Part shown: in pieces, positions 12,921 through 24,598 of the stretch
Layout: each line of letters starts with the position of its first letter
Position numbering within the stretch: position 1 is the first letter of the stretch
Source: Phocoena phocoena
Taxonomy: Eukaryota; Chordata; Mammalia; Artiodactyla; Phocoenidae
DNA length: 64,000 bases
NCBI RefSeq assembly: GCF_963924675.1
Contig: NC_089220.1
Coordinates: 83,765,168 to 83,829,167 of the forward strand
Direction of reading: 5' to 3'
The notes under the pieces: generated by a model
What the model was told of the DNA's origin: nothing
What the model saw: only the letters and a program-made list of their open reading frames with translations
Databases searched by the model: none
Program-made: the position numbers and the translations under genes

Positions 12921-15039
12921 AAACAGCTGTGAAAGATAAAGGGGGAAGGGAGCAGGAATAGGCAGGAAGTGTCTCCTGACACTTGTGAAAGGAGAGCGGG
13001 AAGGAAGAATTGGGTGGGAAGAGTCTCAGATTACAGTTTGGCTCTAAAAATCTCAGCAAGGCTAGCGGCAAAGGTTGCCTATTGGAGGAGTCGTCCACTG
13101 GGCAGAAATGGGGGGACATGAGCATTGAAGCAGACTGAAAGGTGCAACGGCTGGGGACCATCCGCCAATAACACTTCTCACAGCAGGTTCTCTTGAAAGG
13201 AGATGTGAGCAGGGCACCTCCCCGGCTGCCTCACAGACCCAATTTGGCTACTCCAGCTTACGGGCACTGGTCCCATAGGTTCTGTTGACATAACGACCTT
13301 TTCAACAAACAGAAAACAGCTGTTGGCCTAGCAAGAGCCTCTAGATATCTGGGGGATCTTGAACTAAACTCTTCCCCATGGCCATTCCTTGGCTTTATAG
13401 CAGGACTGCTGACCCTGCTCTTTTTTTGGGCTTTGGAAGACATGTGCCATCATCATGCCCAAATGCCCATACTGTAATTTTCAGGATGTTTTCTTTGCAG
13501 TTTACCCAACTCACTGCAGGTTTTGATTATCTTTGGTTTGTGTCACTGTCATTAATTGGGTGGATATTGGTGATCACCTTAGCTTAGCTCCCATCTCTCA
13601 TAGGCTCACATCCTTTCAGCTGAGAGCAGATTTACCCCAAAATTGAGTCTGGCTGCTGGAGCCCCAGACTTCCCAGGGGATACAGTCTAGGCTTCCTCCC
13701 AACATTATCATCCAGCTGGACTTAAATGCCAGAGGCAGCCTGAGAGGGAAGCAAAATTCCCCTAAAGGGAGCTTCTAGGGATCTTCATGCCCAGGAGTAC
13801 CAGGTGTTCTGCAGAATCCCCCTACTGAGCTCTTCATACTGCCTGGTCCTGGACCCCTCTGCACAGAAGTCCCCACAGAAACAAAGAGAATCACAGCATT
13901 AGTCCTGATTGTGCCATTGTGAGGAGATAAGGAGAACCAAGGTCACGCCAGGTCTTCTTCTGCCCCTCAACCCTCCAGCAGGAAAGCTTTGCCAGCCTCA
14001 GCCTTTGGGTGGGGCTTGGGGGACAGAAAAACATGAGGGGCTTGAGGAGCTCAGGAAGGAGGAACCTGTTGTATTACTCCTACCACTGGCCCTGCAGTGC
14101 CCCCAGACCTGCTGGGCCACTACTTCAGTGACTGTTTGCAGATAGAGGGAGCCAGGTTTCAATCTCACAGCAGCCCAGGGAGCAGGAAGTCATCAAGTAT
14201 CCACTGGATCATTTCTCCATCTGCAGCCCTGGCGAGTTGAGCTGCCCCTGAAACCCCCACCAGAGCCCCAGCAGAGTCCCAAGAGTCCAGGCACTGTGAC
14301 CAGAGGGGCCATCAGAACAGAGGAGTCCATGGGAGCTGGGGTCCAGGCTGGCCCCTGAGTGCTGCTGAGGGCCACAGGCTCCCTGGAAGAAGGCCCACGA
14401 ACAGTGGGTTTGGCTAGGCAGGGCTGGGGGGAATGGGGCAAGGCTTTCCGGTTGAGGAGCTAAGCCAAACTGGGCGCCAGCTGATCCCTGGAAGTCCAGG
14501 CATGCCTCCCTCACACACACACACCCCTCCCTGCCTCCCAGTGAGAGGAGCTGTAATGAGCCTCTTCTACAGAAACTGCTGGATTCAGTGGCAGGCTCAT
14601 CCCCTGGAAGGTGGGGGGCGGGGTGCCTGGGTGCAAGTGTCCAGAGATAGAAAGAGACCTGCTCTGACAGATGAAACAGAAGACTGGCCTAACTAAAGCA
14701 GGAAAGCCAGGAGGGAAAAGCCAGCACCTGTGCAACTTTGGGGGAGGAGTCTTCGATTTTTATCCACTGAGACTGCCCTCAGCCCAAGCACATACAGATA
14801 ACAAAATGAATAGATGGAGGACTGGGGGAACGATGGGCACAGAGGAGGAAGAGAGGAAGAGAACAAAGAAGGGGACTCAGAGTCACAGCTCAGATGCCTG
14901 GCCCTCCCTGAGGCTTTTCTCAGCCACTGGCCAGTTAGCCCCTTCCTCCTCTGAAATCCCATGGTCCCTAATACATACTTCTAGGAGAGCTTTCAACCCA
15001 TGGTGATACTTATCTACCCCTGCCCTATAGGCCGGGAGT
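12921..15039. other. Intergenic, no gene recognised
   Basis: Unique-looking DNA with several short purine-rich stretches and a small (CA)n at 14513-14524. The sequence on both sides of the deleted SINE has the feel of an old LTR-type repeat, but I cannot assign it. Confidence 0.4.
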
Positions 15040-15120
15040 TTCCCAAAGACAAGGGCCAGACTTTGTTTCTCTTTGTATTTGTAGCACATAGTAGGTGCTC
15101 AATAAAGGTTGAATAAGTGG
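15040..15120 (+). repeat. L2 LINE 3' end
   Basis: 'tttgtatttgtagcacatag' and then 'taggtgctcaataaaggttg' are the characteristic L2 terminal bases, ending at the start of the adjacent tetranucleotide repeat. Confidence 0.75.
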
Positions 15121-15123
15121 AAA

Positions 15124-15302
15124 GTCAGATGATTAGATGGATGAATACATGGATGTATGAATGGATGGATGGATGGATAGATGTGTGAGTGTGTGTGTGT
15201 GTGTACATACATGAATGGGAGGATGAATGGCTAAATGGATAAGTAGTTGGATGGATGGATGGGTGGATGGATGGATGAGGAAGTACATGGATGGATAGAT
15301 GG
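15124..15302 (+). repeat. (GATG)n / (GGAT)n imperfect tetranucleotide repeat with (TG)n
   Basis: Long imperfect array of gatg/ggat units, interrupted by a gtgtgtgtgtgtgt run at 15189-15204. It starts directly after an L2 3' end, the usual place for such arrays to grow from a LINE tail. Confidence 0.95.
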
Positions 15303-15979
15303 GCAGCAAGGGGAATAGAGGAAGAAGAACTTCTGTAGGAAGAGACATCAAGAATCACAGTGAACATCTATCTGGTGGTTAGCATATTGCTTCGTAAAAG
15401 GAGAAGCCTGGAAGGAAGGAGAGATGTTCCACTAAGGAAACAATAGCACAGGTTTGGGAGATGGAGGAAGCAGCTGAGGCAGGGCTGGGTCCTGGGCTTG
15501 CTGAGATATAGGAGGGAAGGGGTGCCATGCAGGCTGGCAGGAACATAGGTGAGAGACAGATGTCATGAAAAGTAAAACCAAGAGAGGAGCCTGGGAGTCA
15601 AAGCGTGACCATGTGAATTCCCCAAAGGGAGGAACTTTCAACAGTCAAATGGCTTCCCTAAAGCAGAGGTGAAAGGGGGCCGTGTTCATTTGTTCCTAAC
15701 CCATTCAGGCTTCCGGAGGAGGTGGGTCACAGCCTCCAATGATTATTTGGGAGGGAGTCCCTTAAGGACACAGAGTGACCCGATTCCTACATTCCAGACT
15801 GTGCCACGTGCCTCTGATGATCTGGAGCAAGTCCCCTCTCTCTCTGCTTCCTCACTTGTTACCTTCTCTACTTTGTGGAGTTATGGGGACTTGCAGACCA
15901 CACGAGGAACGGAGTTCGACATGGCATAAAACTGCACAGACAGAAGGCTGGGGAGCGGCAGTGAGTTGAGAGCTCAGTA
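15303..15979. other. Intergenic, nothing recognised
   Basis: No repeat or exon that I can support. 'caagtcccctctctctctgcttcctca' near 15829 is MIR-like but too short to call. Confidence 0.4.
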
Positions 15980-16150
15980 GTCCTAGATTCAGATGCTTGT
16001 TCTCTTGCTCAGACACTTACTAGCTGGGCCAAGCAAACAAGCCTCTGAGCCTTTTCCCCCACAATTGAAATGAGCAAAATAACATCTGTCCTGAAGAGTT
16101 GTGAGGTTTCAAAATAAGTCACAGAACATGCCTGGCATTCAATTAATGGA
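15980..16150 (+). repeat. MIR SINE
   Basis: Forward MIR: 'agacacttactagctgggcc', 'gcctctgagccttttccccc', 'gttgtgaggtttcaaaataa' and 'aacatgcctggcattcaatt' occur in consensus order. Confidence 0.75.
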
Positions 16151-16629
16151 AGCTAATATTACATACACGGGATTAATCAGGGCTGCTGTGTGCAACTGGA
16201 TGGCCAGTGCCTGGACACGGGCTGGGTCTCCCAGAGGAAGGAGCACCTCTTTCGCGTTGTCACAAAGGTACCATCTGCTCTCCAAGTTCCTCACCTGGGA
16301 GGCTGCAACCATCAAGCCTGGGATTAAAAGTGTCCTTTCCAGCTCTAATCTCTTACCTTCCACAGAGAAGTCTCAAGGCCAGGCTGTGAACACGGCCGAT
16401 GGCCTGGGCTGGGCCAGCCAGGATGTCCTCCTCCCAGAGGTGAGAGGAGGAGCTCTCGCTCTGTGTCAGGGACACCGTCATCACCCCTTGAGGGGCAGGC
16501 AGAGCAGGAAGGCCCCAGCACACGGAGTCCTGCCACCATCCCGTGCCAGAGCCTGTCATTCCATTTTCTATAGTCATTCTTTTGGTTTATGAAATCATCC
16601 CTTTGTAGATGCAAAGGTCAAACAATCAT
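16151..16629. other. Intergenic, nothing recognised
   Basis: Unique-looking. Open frames on both strands lack support from splice signals. Confidence 0.4.
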
Positions 16630-17215
16630 AGTTGATTAACTATTTCCTTGTGAAGAGATGTCTGTATACCTCTTCTCCTATCTTTTATTTTGAAAATGTT
16701 CAAGCCTACATGGAAGTTGTAAAAAATAGTACAGTTAGCACCCATAGACCTAGATTCATCATTTCACATTTTGCCACATTTGCTTTATCTCTCTGTGTAT
16801 ATAAGTTTTGCTGAATCATTTCAGGATAGACTACAGACATCGTAATACTTCACTCTCAAAATATTTCAGCATGTATCTCCTAAGGAAAAGGGCATTCTGC
16901 TCTGTAACCCAGTACCACAATCAAACCTAAGCCGTTTTACATTAATACAACAGTATTAAATCCATATTCAAACTTTCACAATTGTCTGGATAATGTCTTT
17001 TGACTTTTTCTTTTTTGAACCAAATCAAGGATCATGCCCTGTGTTTAGCTGTCATGACTTCTTAGTCTGCTTTCATCTAAAACAGTCTCCCACCTTTCTT
17101 CCCCCTCTTCGGTCTTTCATGCCATTGACATTTTGAAGCATTCGAATCGGTCGTTTGGAGAATGTCCCTCAATTTGGATTTTCGGATGGTCTCCTCCTGG
17201 TTAGATTCAGGTTGG
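16630..17215. mobile_element. Ancient L1M 3'UTR-type fragment
   Basis: It contains 'gaaaatgttcaagcctacat', 'gtagaatgtccctcaatttgg'-like sequence (here ggagaatgtccctcaattt), 'tttagctgtcatgacttctt' and 'ctcctcctggttagattcag', all hallmarks of an old mammalian L1 3' region. A second copy of the same family lies at 47335-48260. I leave the strand open. Confidence 0.65.
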
Positions 17216-17251
17216 CCTGCATGCTTGATGCTTCTAGTGGCTCTCTGATGG

Positions 17252-17360
17252 ATTTTACGGCTCCATTTTACAGAAACGGAGGCTGAGGCTCAGAGAGGGC
17301 TGTCACGACACAGCTACTGAGAGGCTGAGCCGGGGTTGACGCAGAGAGCTTGGTTCTCAG
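17252..17360 (-). repeat. MIR SINE fragment
   Basis: Reverse MIR core: 'ctccattttacagaaacgga', 'ggctgaggctcagagagggc' and a degraded 'cacagctactgagaggctga'. Confidence 0.65.
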
Positions 17361-18308
17361 TCCGTGCTCGTTCTCCACATTGCAGGGAGCAGCTGGGAAG
17401 TCTTATCCCTTGGGTTCTTATGATGGATTTGTTTACCAGTCCCTTTTAGCACCTTGACCATGAATGGAGAGCAGATTTTGACAGGAAGTCAGAATAGTAC
17501 GGGAAGAAGAGGGACACCCCAGGGGAGGGGCGCCTTCAACATACTGTGGTGAATGCTAGCCTTCATAGCCTGGCTGGAACCCCCAAAAGCCCCTTTAAGC
17601 TGTTTTAGAAATTTGACTTTTTCTGCCCCCTTCTAGACCTCCAGGGGAAGTGATGGGGCACATCATAACACACACATACCACATGCCACCGACTACCAAG
17701 GGTGTAACAGTCTTCTGGGTACCATCATCAGTGAATTCTTTCCTGTTGCCTAGCAATCCTAGGGCATTTCAGCCCTTCCCAGCCAGAGGGTGTGTAGAGA
17801 GGGCAACCACGTGACTGGTTGGGTGTCTCTTGCTCAGGAGGTCTCCTGGCCCTACTTCCTCTTGACCAGTTGCCTAACGACTAAGGTGGTCCTTGTGCTC
17901 TGTGTGGTTACTCCCTTCCTCATAGGAGATTAGCAGAACCTCTTTAGGGCCTTTCCTGCTGTCTTGGAAGCCACACAAGTGCACTATAGAATGTGGGGCC
18001 CCTCCCAGGGAGGAGTTCGTGAGAGCTAAGGGGAGGATACACATCTCACCCTGCAGCGAATCTTTGAAGAGAAGAGGGTGAAAGGAGAAGATCCAGGTAA
18101 GAACATCATGCCAGGACAGTCCAGCTTCTCATGGTATGGTGCCACAGGGGTTCAGAGGTCTGCTGGCTTTGGGTCCTGGCCAGTTGCTCTGTGAAGGGAG
18201 AGAGATGGATAATCCATGTACCTGGGCAGCTCCTTAATCATCTAAGCCTGCAGTGAATCTTGAATATGTGTGCATAATTTTAACCATTTTATTTGGGTAA
18301 GATTTAGA
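17361..18308. other. Intergenic, nothing recognised
   Basis: No exon or repeat that I can name. A possible donor (atccaggtaag at 18092) has no partner that I can see. Confidence 0.4.
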
Positions 18309-18499
18309 GCAAGGGTCCTTGGGACCCCTTAGAGGTCTGTGGACAGAATTCAAGAACTTGAGGGAAAGTTACATCTTTATTTTCTCTAACTTCTTCTGAG
18401 ATATATAAAATACTATAAATTCATAGTTTTATGAAATATTAGTAAAATTGGTGACTTTGTCATTTATAGAAATCACATATATATATTTATTTATTTATT

Positions 18500-18709
18500 T
18501 TATTTATTTATTTTTTTTCTGTACACGGGCCTCTCACTGTAGTGGCCTCTCCTGCTGCGGAGCACAGGCTCCGGACGCGCAGGCTCAGCGGTCATGGCTC
18601 ACGGGCCCAGCCGCTCCACGGCATGTGGGATCTTCCCAGACCGGGGCACGAACCCGTGTCCCCTGCATCGGCAGGCGGACTCTCAACCACTGCACCACCA
18701 GGGAAGCCC
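18500..18709 (-). mobile_element. CHR SINE (about 200 bp type)
   Basis: The left side is an A/T-rich tail (TTTA repeats), then complement body 'acacgggcctctcactgtag', and the right end 'caccaccagggaagccc' is the tRNA-like head. The TSD is degraded (cacatatatat versus cacagatattt). Confidence 0.92.
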
Positions 18710-18716
18710 ACAGATA

Positions 18717-19239
18717 TTTTTAATACCACTTTTTTTTTTAACTTTCCAAGAGGTCTCACTTTATTTTAGTTTTTAAACATCTTTATTGGAGTATAATTGC
18801 TTAACAATGGTGCGTTAGTTTCTGCTTTATAACAAAGTGAATCAGCTATACATATACATATGTTCCCATATCTCTTCCCTCTTGCGTCTCCCTCCCACCC
18901 TCCCTATCCCACTCCTCTAGGTGGTCACAAAACACAAAGCTGATCTCCCTGTGCTATGCGGTTGCTTCCCACTAGCTATCTATTTTACATTTGGTAATGT
19001 ATATAGCACTTTTTTTTTTTTTTGCTGTACACGGGCCCCTCACTGTTGTTACCTCTCCCGTTGCAGAGCACAGGCTCCGGACATGCAGGCCCAGCAGCCA
19101 TGGCTCACGGGCCCAGCTGCTCTGCGGCATGTGGGATCTTCCCGGACCGGGGCACGAACCCGTGTCCCCTGCATCGGCAGGCGGACTCTCAACCACTGCG
19201 CCACCAAGGAAGCCCTATAGCACTTTTTAATACCACTTT
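18717..19239 (-). mobile_element. 5'-truncated L1 with 16-bp TSD and possible 3' transduction
   Basis: L1 3' end in reverse orientation. Its terminal block (complement of caattatactccaataaaga) lies near 18777-18800 and the body runs to about 19006. An exact 16-bp duplication, tttttaataccacttt, flanks the insertion at 18717-18732 and 19224-19239. Between the poly(T) at 18731-18739 and the L1 terminus are about 33 extra bases (18740-18772) that are not L1. A CHR SINE later entered its 5' end. Confidence 0.85.
19002..19228 (-). mobile_element. CHR SINE with 13-bp TSD
   Basis: The element occupies 19015-19215 and is reversed, with a poly(T) tail at the left and head complement 'cgccaccaaggaagccc' at the right. 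The TSD tatagcacttttt is exact at 19002-19014 and 19216-19228. It sits at the 5' boundary of the L1, so it is younger than that L1. Confidence 0.93.
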
Positions 19240-19512
19240 ACAGTTATTGAAGATATCACAAACTATCAATTACATTTATCACTACCTAGAAATTATGAGT
19301 TACCAGATCTGCCACTAGATCCTGTGAATAATATATTCATAAAGAAGCATATATCAATACCACATTTTCATTTTTAATATGTTGATAACCAAATTTCAAT
19401 ATAATTGGTTTCCTTTGTAATCCTATCATTTTTTATGCAAAATATTATTCTGAGGCTTCACCAGACCACCAAAGGGAACTGTGGCACAAAAAAGTTAAGA
19501 GCCTCAGGTTTA

Positions 19513-20564
19513 GGCTTTGGAAGTTTTTGTCAAAATATTTAAGACACAAGGATGTATTCTGGGACATCTTCTAATTTTGAATGTTCAGCTTTGATGCTAA
19601 CCTACATGAATTATCGTATAACATTCCTGATGGTTTGAATGACTGCCTTATAATCCGGTACTGCCATGTCATCTCAGCTTCCAAGTTTGCGTTTACAGCA
19701 GAGGTGACGCAAGCAGCTCCACCAGAACTGTTCCCTGGTGATAGTACAAAAAAAAAAAAAAAAAGAAAAAAGAAAACAAATGGTGTGGAAGTTGGTAGAA
19801 GGAAGTAAGGTGAACTCAAAGAACCTGCGTCCTGCGGTCGGCACCATAGTCAGGTGGGCAGAATTCAGTGTAGCAACACAATATCATTTATCACATAAAA
19901 TTAATGACTTTAATTTGAATGGTTTTTAGTTGTGATTTTGTTTGAACTTGCAATTTTGTTTTGTTTTTTACAGCAGTATAATAAGTATTAGCATAAGTCT
20001 CCGCAGCTTCAGGTTTTGTACTTACTTGAGTAACAAGTGGACACCAGAGAGCTGGGCAATTTTTCTTCTCCTTTAAGGGGGGTATGTTCCTCAAGGGTGG
20101 GAAATGCTGGGCTCCGGCACTTACTGATAACTCTTCATGTTTCCCTCTCTAGCTTACCCCTTTTTCTTTTGAAGAGTAACTGAGTTAGGGTCTCAAGCAT
20201 TAGAGTGACTCTATTTGAAAGGCTTCCCGGATACAGGATTAAACAGCAAATTACCTAGTAATTTCTAGAAATGTCAAGTGTATGATTCCTTGATTTGTCC
20301 AAAGTCACTTTCCCATATTGTGAGAACTGAAGTGTGTGGGTGGTGTTATTCCAGTGAGCGCTTTGGACAGTTTGACTTTCCCAACATATGGCTTCCTCGT
20401 GATGTAAGCACTAATCATGGGTGGCAGTTGGGGGTGCCCTCCTGTCATGGAGTCAAGGGGGTAGGCCGGGCTGAGCATCTGGTATACATGAAATATTCCT
20501 CCTTTCCCAATCTACTTTGGAAGGCATTTAAATCATGTTTTCTATAGTGCCATAGTTTAAAAAT
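19513..20564. other. Intergenic with an A-rich tract
   Basis: An A-run at 19748-19789 (broken by g) follows non-repeat DNA and could be the tail of an unrecognised retroposed fragment. I saw no matching TSD or coding frame. Confidence 0.35.
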
Positions 20565-20642
20565 TATATATAATATATATGTATATATATACTACAGATA
20601 AAAGTGTGTGTGTGTATATATATATATATGTGTGTATATATA

Positions 20643-20680
<38 letters not shown>

Positions 20681-20681
20681 C
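20565..20681 (+). repeat. (TA)n/(TG)n microsatellite
   Basis: Alternating ta and tg dinucleotide blocks, ending in a pure (TA) run at about 20654-20680 and then a T-run. Confidence 0.95.
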
Positions 20682-21334
20682 TTTTTTTTTTCCCTGTAGT
20701 AAGACCTAAAAATTTGAAAACCTACAGTGTCAAAGGGTTCAACTTTAAGGTCTGTCTCAAAGGAGTCAAAAATGGTGATTAACTTTGACCCTTTTGAGGA
20801 TTAAATATCAGGCAATTTACCAGTGTTGGCATTTTAAAATGGTGTGTAGCCCTTGTTGGACTCTTGAGTCCCATTCATTCTAGCAGTCTCATTCCCAGAA
20901 CTAAAGGCTTCCTCTCTAAGAGTCCCAGCTGCTCACATTGCCTTTCCACTGCTGCGGGGGCTTTTCCAGTTGTCCTGGTGACCCTCCTCTGCTTCCAGGC
21001 CGCACACCAGTCTGTAGAGTGGCTCTTGGCCCCAGCTCTGCCCCTCCTCAGGGCAGCTTCCTCCCCACCCCAGCAGTGTGTACCTTGGGCTGTCGTGTCC
21101 ATACTTGCAAATACAGCTCCCCGTACTGCCCTGCCTGACTCCCTGAGGTCAGGATGGTTTCTCTTCCACCATTCTGGCTCTTGAAGTACCCAGAAAACTC
21201 AGTTTTACATTCCTTTTCTAGAAGAAACTTGGAAAATAAGTCTCCCGGGGCCTGGCTGGAGGATACTGCTTGAGGAATATTACTCAGAGCAGCATCTGAG
21301 GAGGTTCCTAGACAAGGCGTTTTTTTTTTTGTTT
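20682..21334. other. Intergenic, nothing recognised
   Basis: GC-richer unique DNA at 20870-21180 carries overlapping open frames on both strands. No splice or start context supports a gene. Confidence 0.4.
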
Positions 21335-21813
21335 GTGTGTGGGTAAAAAACACATAACATAAACTTACCCTCTTATTTTTTAGGTGTACAATACAATCTT
21401 GTCAAATAAATGCACATTGTTGTAAAGTAGATCTCTACAGCTTTTTCATCTTGCATGACTGAAACTATGCTGATCAAACTACTCCCTGTTTCCCTTCCCC
21501 CCAGCCCCTGGTAAGCACCATTCTACTTTCTGTTTCTATGAATTTGACTACTTTAGATAACTCATATAAGTGGAATCATGCAGCATTTGTGTTTTTGTGG
21601 TTGGCTTATTTACGTAACATAATATCCTCAAGGTAGGTCTGTGTTGTAGCATATGCCAGGATTTCCTTCTTTTGTAAGGTGGAATAATATTCCATTGTAT
21701 GCATATACCATATTTTGTTTATCCATTCATCTATTGGTGGACATTTAGGTTGCTTCCACATTTGGATTATTGTGAATAATACTGAAATGGATGTGGGTGT
21801 ACAAATAGCTCTT

Positions 21814-22039
21814 CAAGATTCTGGGGGGGGTTGTTGATTTTTAAAAAAATATTTACTTATTTATTTATTTGGCTGCGTCAGGTCTTAGTTGTGGCATGCA
21901 GAATCTTTAGTTGCGGTGTGTGAACTCTTAATTGTGGCATGTGGGATCTAGTTCCCTGACCAGGGGTGGAACCCAGGCCCCCTGCATTGGGAGCATGGAG
22001 TCTTAGCCACTGGACCACCAGAGAAGTCCCAAGATTCTG
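21814..22039 (-). mobile_element. Short CHR-related SINE inside L1, 10-bp TSD
   Basis: The element spans 21824-22029, reversed. TTTA tail at the left, 'ggctgcgtcaggtcttagtt' body, and head complement 'ggaccaccagagaagtcc' at the right. The TSD caagattctg is exact at 21814-21823 and 22030-22039. Confidence 0.88.
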
Positions 22040-22414
22040 TTTTAAATTATTTTGGATATATACCTAGAAGTGGGATTGCTGATCATGTGGTAGTTCTATT
22101 TTTATTCTTTTGTGGAACCTCCATACTGTTTCCTAGAGCAGCTGCACCATTTTACAATCCCAACAACAGTGTGCAAGCATTCCAGTATTTCCACGTCCTT
22201 GCCAACACTTGTTATTTTCTGTTTGTTTGTGTGTTTCCTTTTTCATAGTGGCCATCCTAATGGATGTGAGATGATATCTCGTAGTGGTTTTGACTTGCTT
22301 TCTCTGATGATTAGTGATGTTGAGCATCTTTTCATGTGCTTGTTGACCATTTGTATATCATCTTTGAAGAAACATCTATTCAAGTCCTTTCCCCATTTTA
22401 AAGGGTCATTTGTT

Positions 22415-22438
22415 TTTTTGTTTGTTTGTTTGTTTGTT
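22415..22438 (+). repeat. (TTTG)n
   Basis: About five ttgt/tttg units within the L1 3' portion. Confidence 0.8.
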
Positions 22439-22675
22439 GAGTTGTATGAGTTCTTTATATATTCTGGATGTTAACCCTTTATCAGATATATGCTTGGCAA
22501 ATATTTTCTCACATTCTGTAAGTTGCCTTTTTACTCTACTGATTGTTTCCTTTGCTGCCTGCACAGAAGTTTTTAAGTTTGCTGTAGTCCCATTTGTCTA
22601 TTTTTGCTTTTGTTTTTGTTGCATAATGGGACAACAAAGTTTTGTACAATGATTGCTAATGCAATCATTGCTAAT

Positions 22676-23031
22676 GAGACTGCTATAGACTGAATGTTTG
22701 TACTCCCCTCAAAATTCATGTGTTGAAGCACTAATCCCCAATGTAATAGTATTAGGAAGTGGGGCCTTTGGGAGGTAATTAGGTTTAGATGAGGTCATGA
22801 GGGTGGAGCCCCCCATGATGGGATGGAGACCAGAGTTTTCTCTCTCTCTCTGCCATGTGAGTACACAGTGAGATGGTGGCCATCTGCAAACCAGGAAAAG
22901 GGCCCTCAGCAGATACCAAATCTGCCAGCACTTGGACTTCCCAGGCTCCAGAACTGTGAGGAATGAAAGTTTGTTGTTTAAGCCTGTGGTCTATTGTTTT
23001 CTGTTACAGTAGCCTGAACTAAGACAGAGAC
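22676..23031 (+). mobile_element. Solo LTR, ERVL-MaLR (MLT1/MST-type), 5-bp TSD
   Basis: A 346-bp element (22681-23026) starts TGCTATAGACTG and ends CTAAGACA, so it has TG...CA ends. It is flanked by the 5-bp duplication gagac at 22676-22680 and 23027-23031. Internal landmarks are 'aaaattcatgtgttgaagca', 'ggtcatgagggtggagcc' and 'ctccagaactgtgaggaatg'. This is an old retroviral-like LTR with no internal coding region. The exact subfamily would need a database match. Confidence 0.8.
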
Positions 23032-23999
23032 TCTTACCAGTTAAAACACAAGTCAAATAACAGGATCTTATGCTTTATTTTTCATAGACTTCCTGGAAAC
23101 CACCACCTAAGTTGCAAACTTGAAGGTAATGTTGACTTGGAGCAGCAAAGCAAATTTGCTCATCTCGTGCTGGCTCCCGTCTCTGCCCATCTCTTTGACT
23201 AGAGTGGCTATGACTTTGTTCCCATTCCCCACTAACTCCTGAGCCTCTACTTTTCTCAGGAATCTAGAGGTATTTGACCATTCAGACTGTGCTCTCATCA
23301 GCATCACTGCTCAGGAAAGCTTCCATTCATGCCCCTGTCACCAGTGGGCACCTGTGCTGGCATTTCCCCAGGGGAATACAAGTTGCATTCAGGTGGTAAC
23401 AGGCCTCCTGAAAAGTTTTGGTGGTCAAATATGTTGGGGAAATCCAGCGTTACACAGAATTTAAAAGATTACTACAGGGCTCTTTTTCCTGATATGTTAA
23501 TGTGTCCCTTGTAGATCTGAGTGGAAGGTGGAGACAGGGGAATATGCACTGCTCTTCCAAACTTATTTGACTATAGAATCCCTTTTTTCACAGGTCTGGG
23601 GTTCCTCTGAATCCATTTTGGGAAAGACAAGTCTCCAGGAGGTTCAGACCAGCTCTTAAATCAGCTTTGCAATTTTGACTCTCTCCTGCAGATAAACACG
23701 TGTACTAAATGTTTCCATCTACTTCTAATTTCCAGAAGTAGTAGAAATGAGTAGATATAATTCAGGTAGAAAGATGCGTCCATGAGTGTTTATTTCTCTT
23801 TGAACTGTACATATATTTTATGTATGCTTTTTTATATATATATTTTGTCAAAAATTATTTTTCTCTTGCTTTAATTCTAAGTATCATAGCTTTTACAATC
23901 CACATACCACTATTTGGTATTCTGTGTGAACTCTAGAAATGGAGAAATGAGCTTCCTGAAGTTTTAAATTGTAGTAAGCAAATTTAAAAATTGGTCATG
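23032..23999. other. Intergenic, nothing recognised
   Basis: Unique-looking, AT-richer toward the right. No exon supported. Confidence 0.4.
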
Positions 24000-24122
24000 G
24001 GAATTCCCTGGCAGTCCAATGGTTAGGACTAGGCATGTTCACTGTCAAGGGACTAGGTTCAATCCCTGGCTGGGGAACTAAGATCCCACAAGCCACACAG
24101 CATGGCCAAAAAAAATGGTCAT
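23992..24122 (+). mobile_element. Short CHR-related SINE with 8-bp TSD
   Basis: Head 'gaattccctggcagtccaat', B-box-like 'ggttcaatccctggctgggg', then 'catggccaaaaaaaa' at the right. The body is 24000-24115. The flanks share tggtcatg. Confidence 0.85.
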
Positions 24123-24296
24123 GACAGGTTTATTCTTTTCTCAGTTATCTACTATTTTAAACCTGTTTTTTTCCAAGGATACTTAAAGAGACTGTGAGGC
24201 TTGGAACACATGTAAATATCACTCAGCTGAACTGTGTGCCACAGAGTAAAAAACTTCACGCTCTATCCTTATAAGCCTGTGTTCTTTCCAGGATAT

Positions 24297-24490
24297 CTAG
24301 CATAGTGGTAAGAGCACAGGGTTGGAAATCCAGGAGATCTGTATTCAAATCCCCACTTCATTACTTGTCTGTATGACATTGGGTAAATTGCTTTAGTTCT
24401 CGAAGCCTGAGTTTCTGGATCTGTAGACTATGGTTTGTTTGGAGATTTACATGGTATAATACATGTAATGCTCTGTAAATTGCAACCTTT
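24297..24490 (+). repeat. MIR SINE
   Basis: Forward MIR including the tRNA-like head: 'tctagcatagtggtaagagc', 'tgtattcaaatccccacttc', 'gacattgggtaaattgcttt'. Confidence 0.8.
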
Positions 24491-24598
24491 CGTATAATAC
24501 CAGCACCATTACTAGGTCTGGCCTTGTGAACTAGCAGGCAGAATGAATGACTTATTGATTTTAGGGGCAGCAAAAAGTCTTCCTACCCTCTACTTTTG

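Larger units (their letters stand above)
18309..19512 (+). mobile_element. Old hAT-like DNA transposon split by later insertions
   Basis: The left part (18309-18480) begins 'agggtccttgggacccctta', and the right part (19229-19512) ends 'gaactgtggcacaaaaaagt'. The two halves read as one mammalian MER-type element whose middle ('aatcacagatatttt...caccactttacagttatt') is interrupted by a CHR SINE, an L1 and a second CHR SINE. The family assignment is from memory of consensus-like sequence and is uncertain. The nested order is seen directly. Confidence 0.45.
21335..22630 (-). mobile_element. L1 fragment (end of ORF2 and 3'UTR), interrupted by a SINE
   Basis: Reverse-strand L1, with familiar blocks such as 'ataatattccattgtatgca', 'gtttatccattcatctattg' and 'ggccatcctaatggatgtga'. 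It is split at 21823/22030 by a short CHR-related SINE. Open frames on the + strand here are antisense to the L1 and are not genes. Confidence 0.85.

Noticed and set aside
15124..15302. Possible CRISPR-like or regulatory tandem array
   Set aside because: It is an imperfect tetranucleotide microsatellite without spacers.
18448..19318. Repeated protein-like frames (AQAPDAQAQRSWLTGPAAPRH...)
   Set aside because: These are translations of CHR SINEs and recur at 31.5, 35.8 and 56.1 kb; not genes.
22112..22652. Cys/Phe-rich + strand open frames
   Set aside because: They are antisense to a reverse-oriented L1; the hydrophobic look comes from the T-rich complement.
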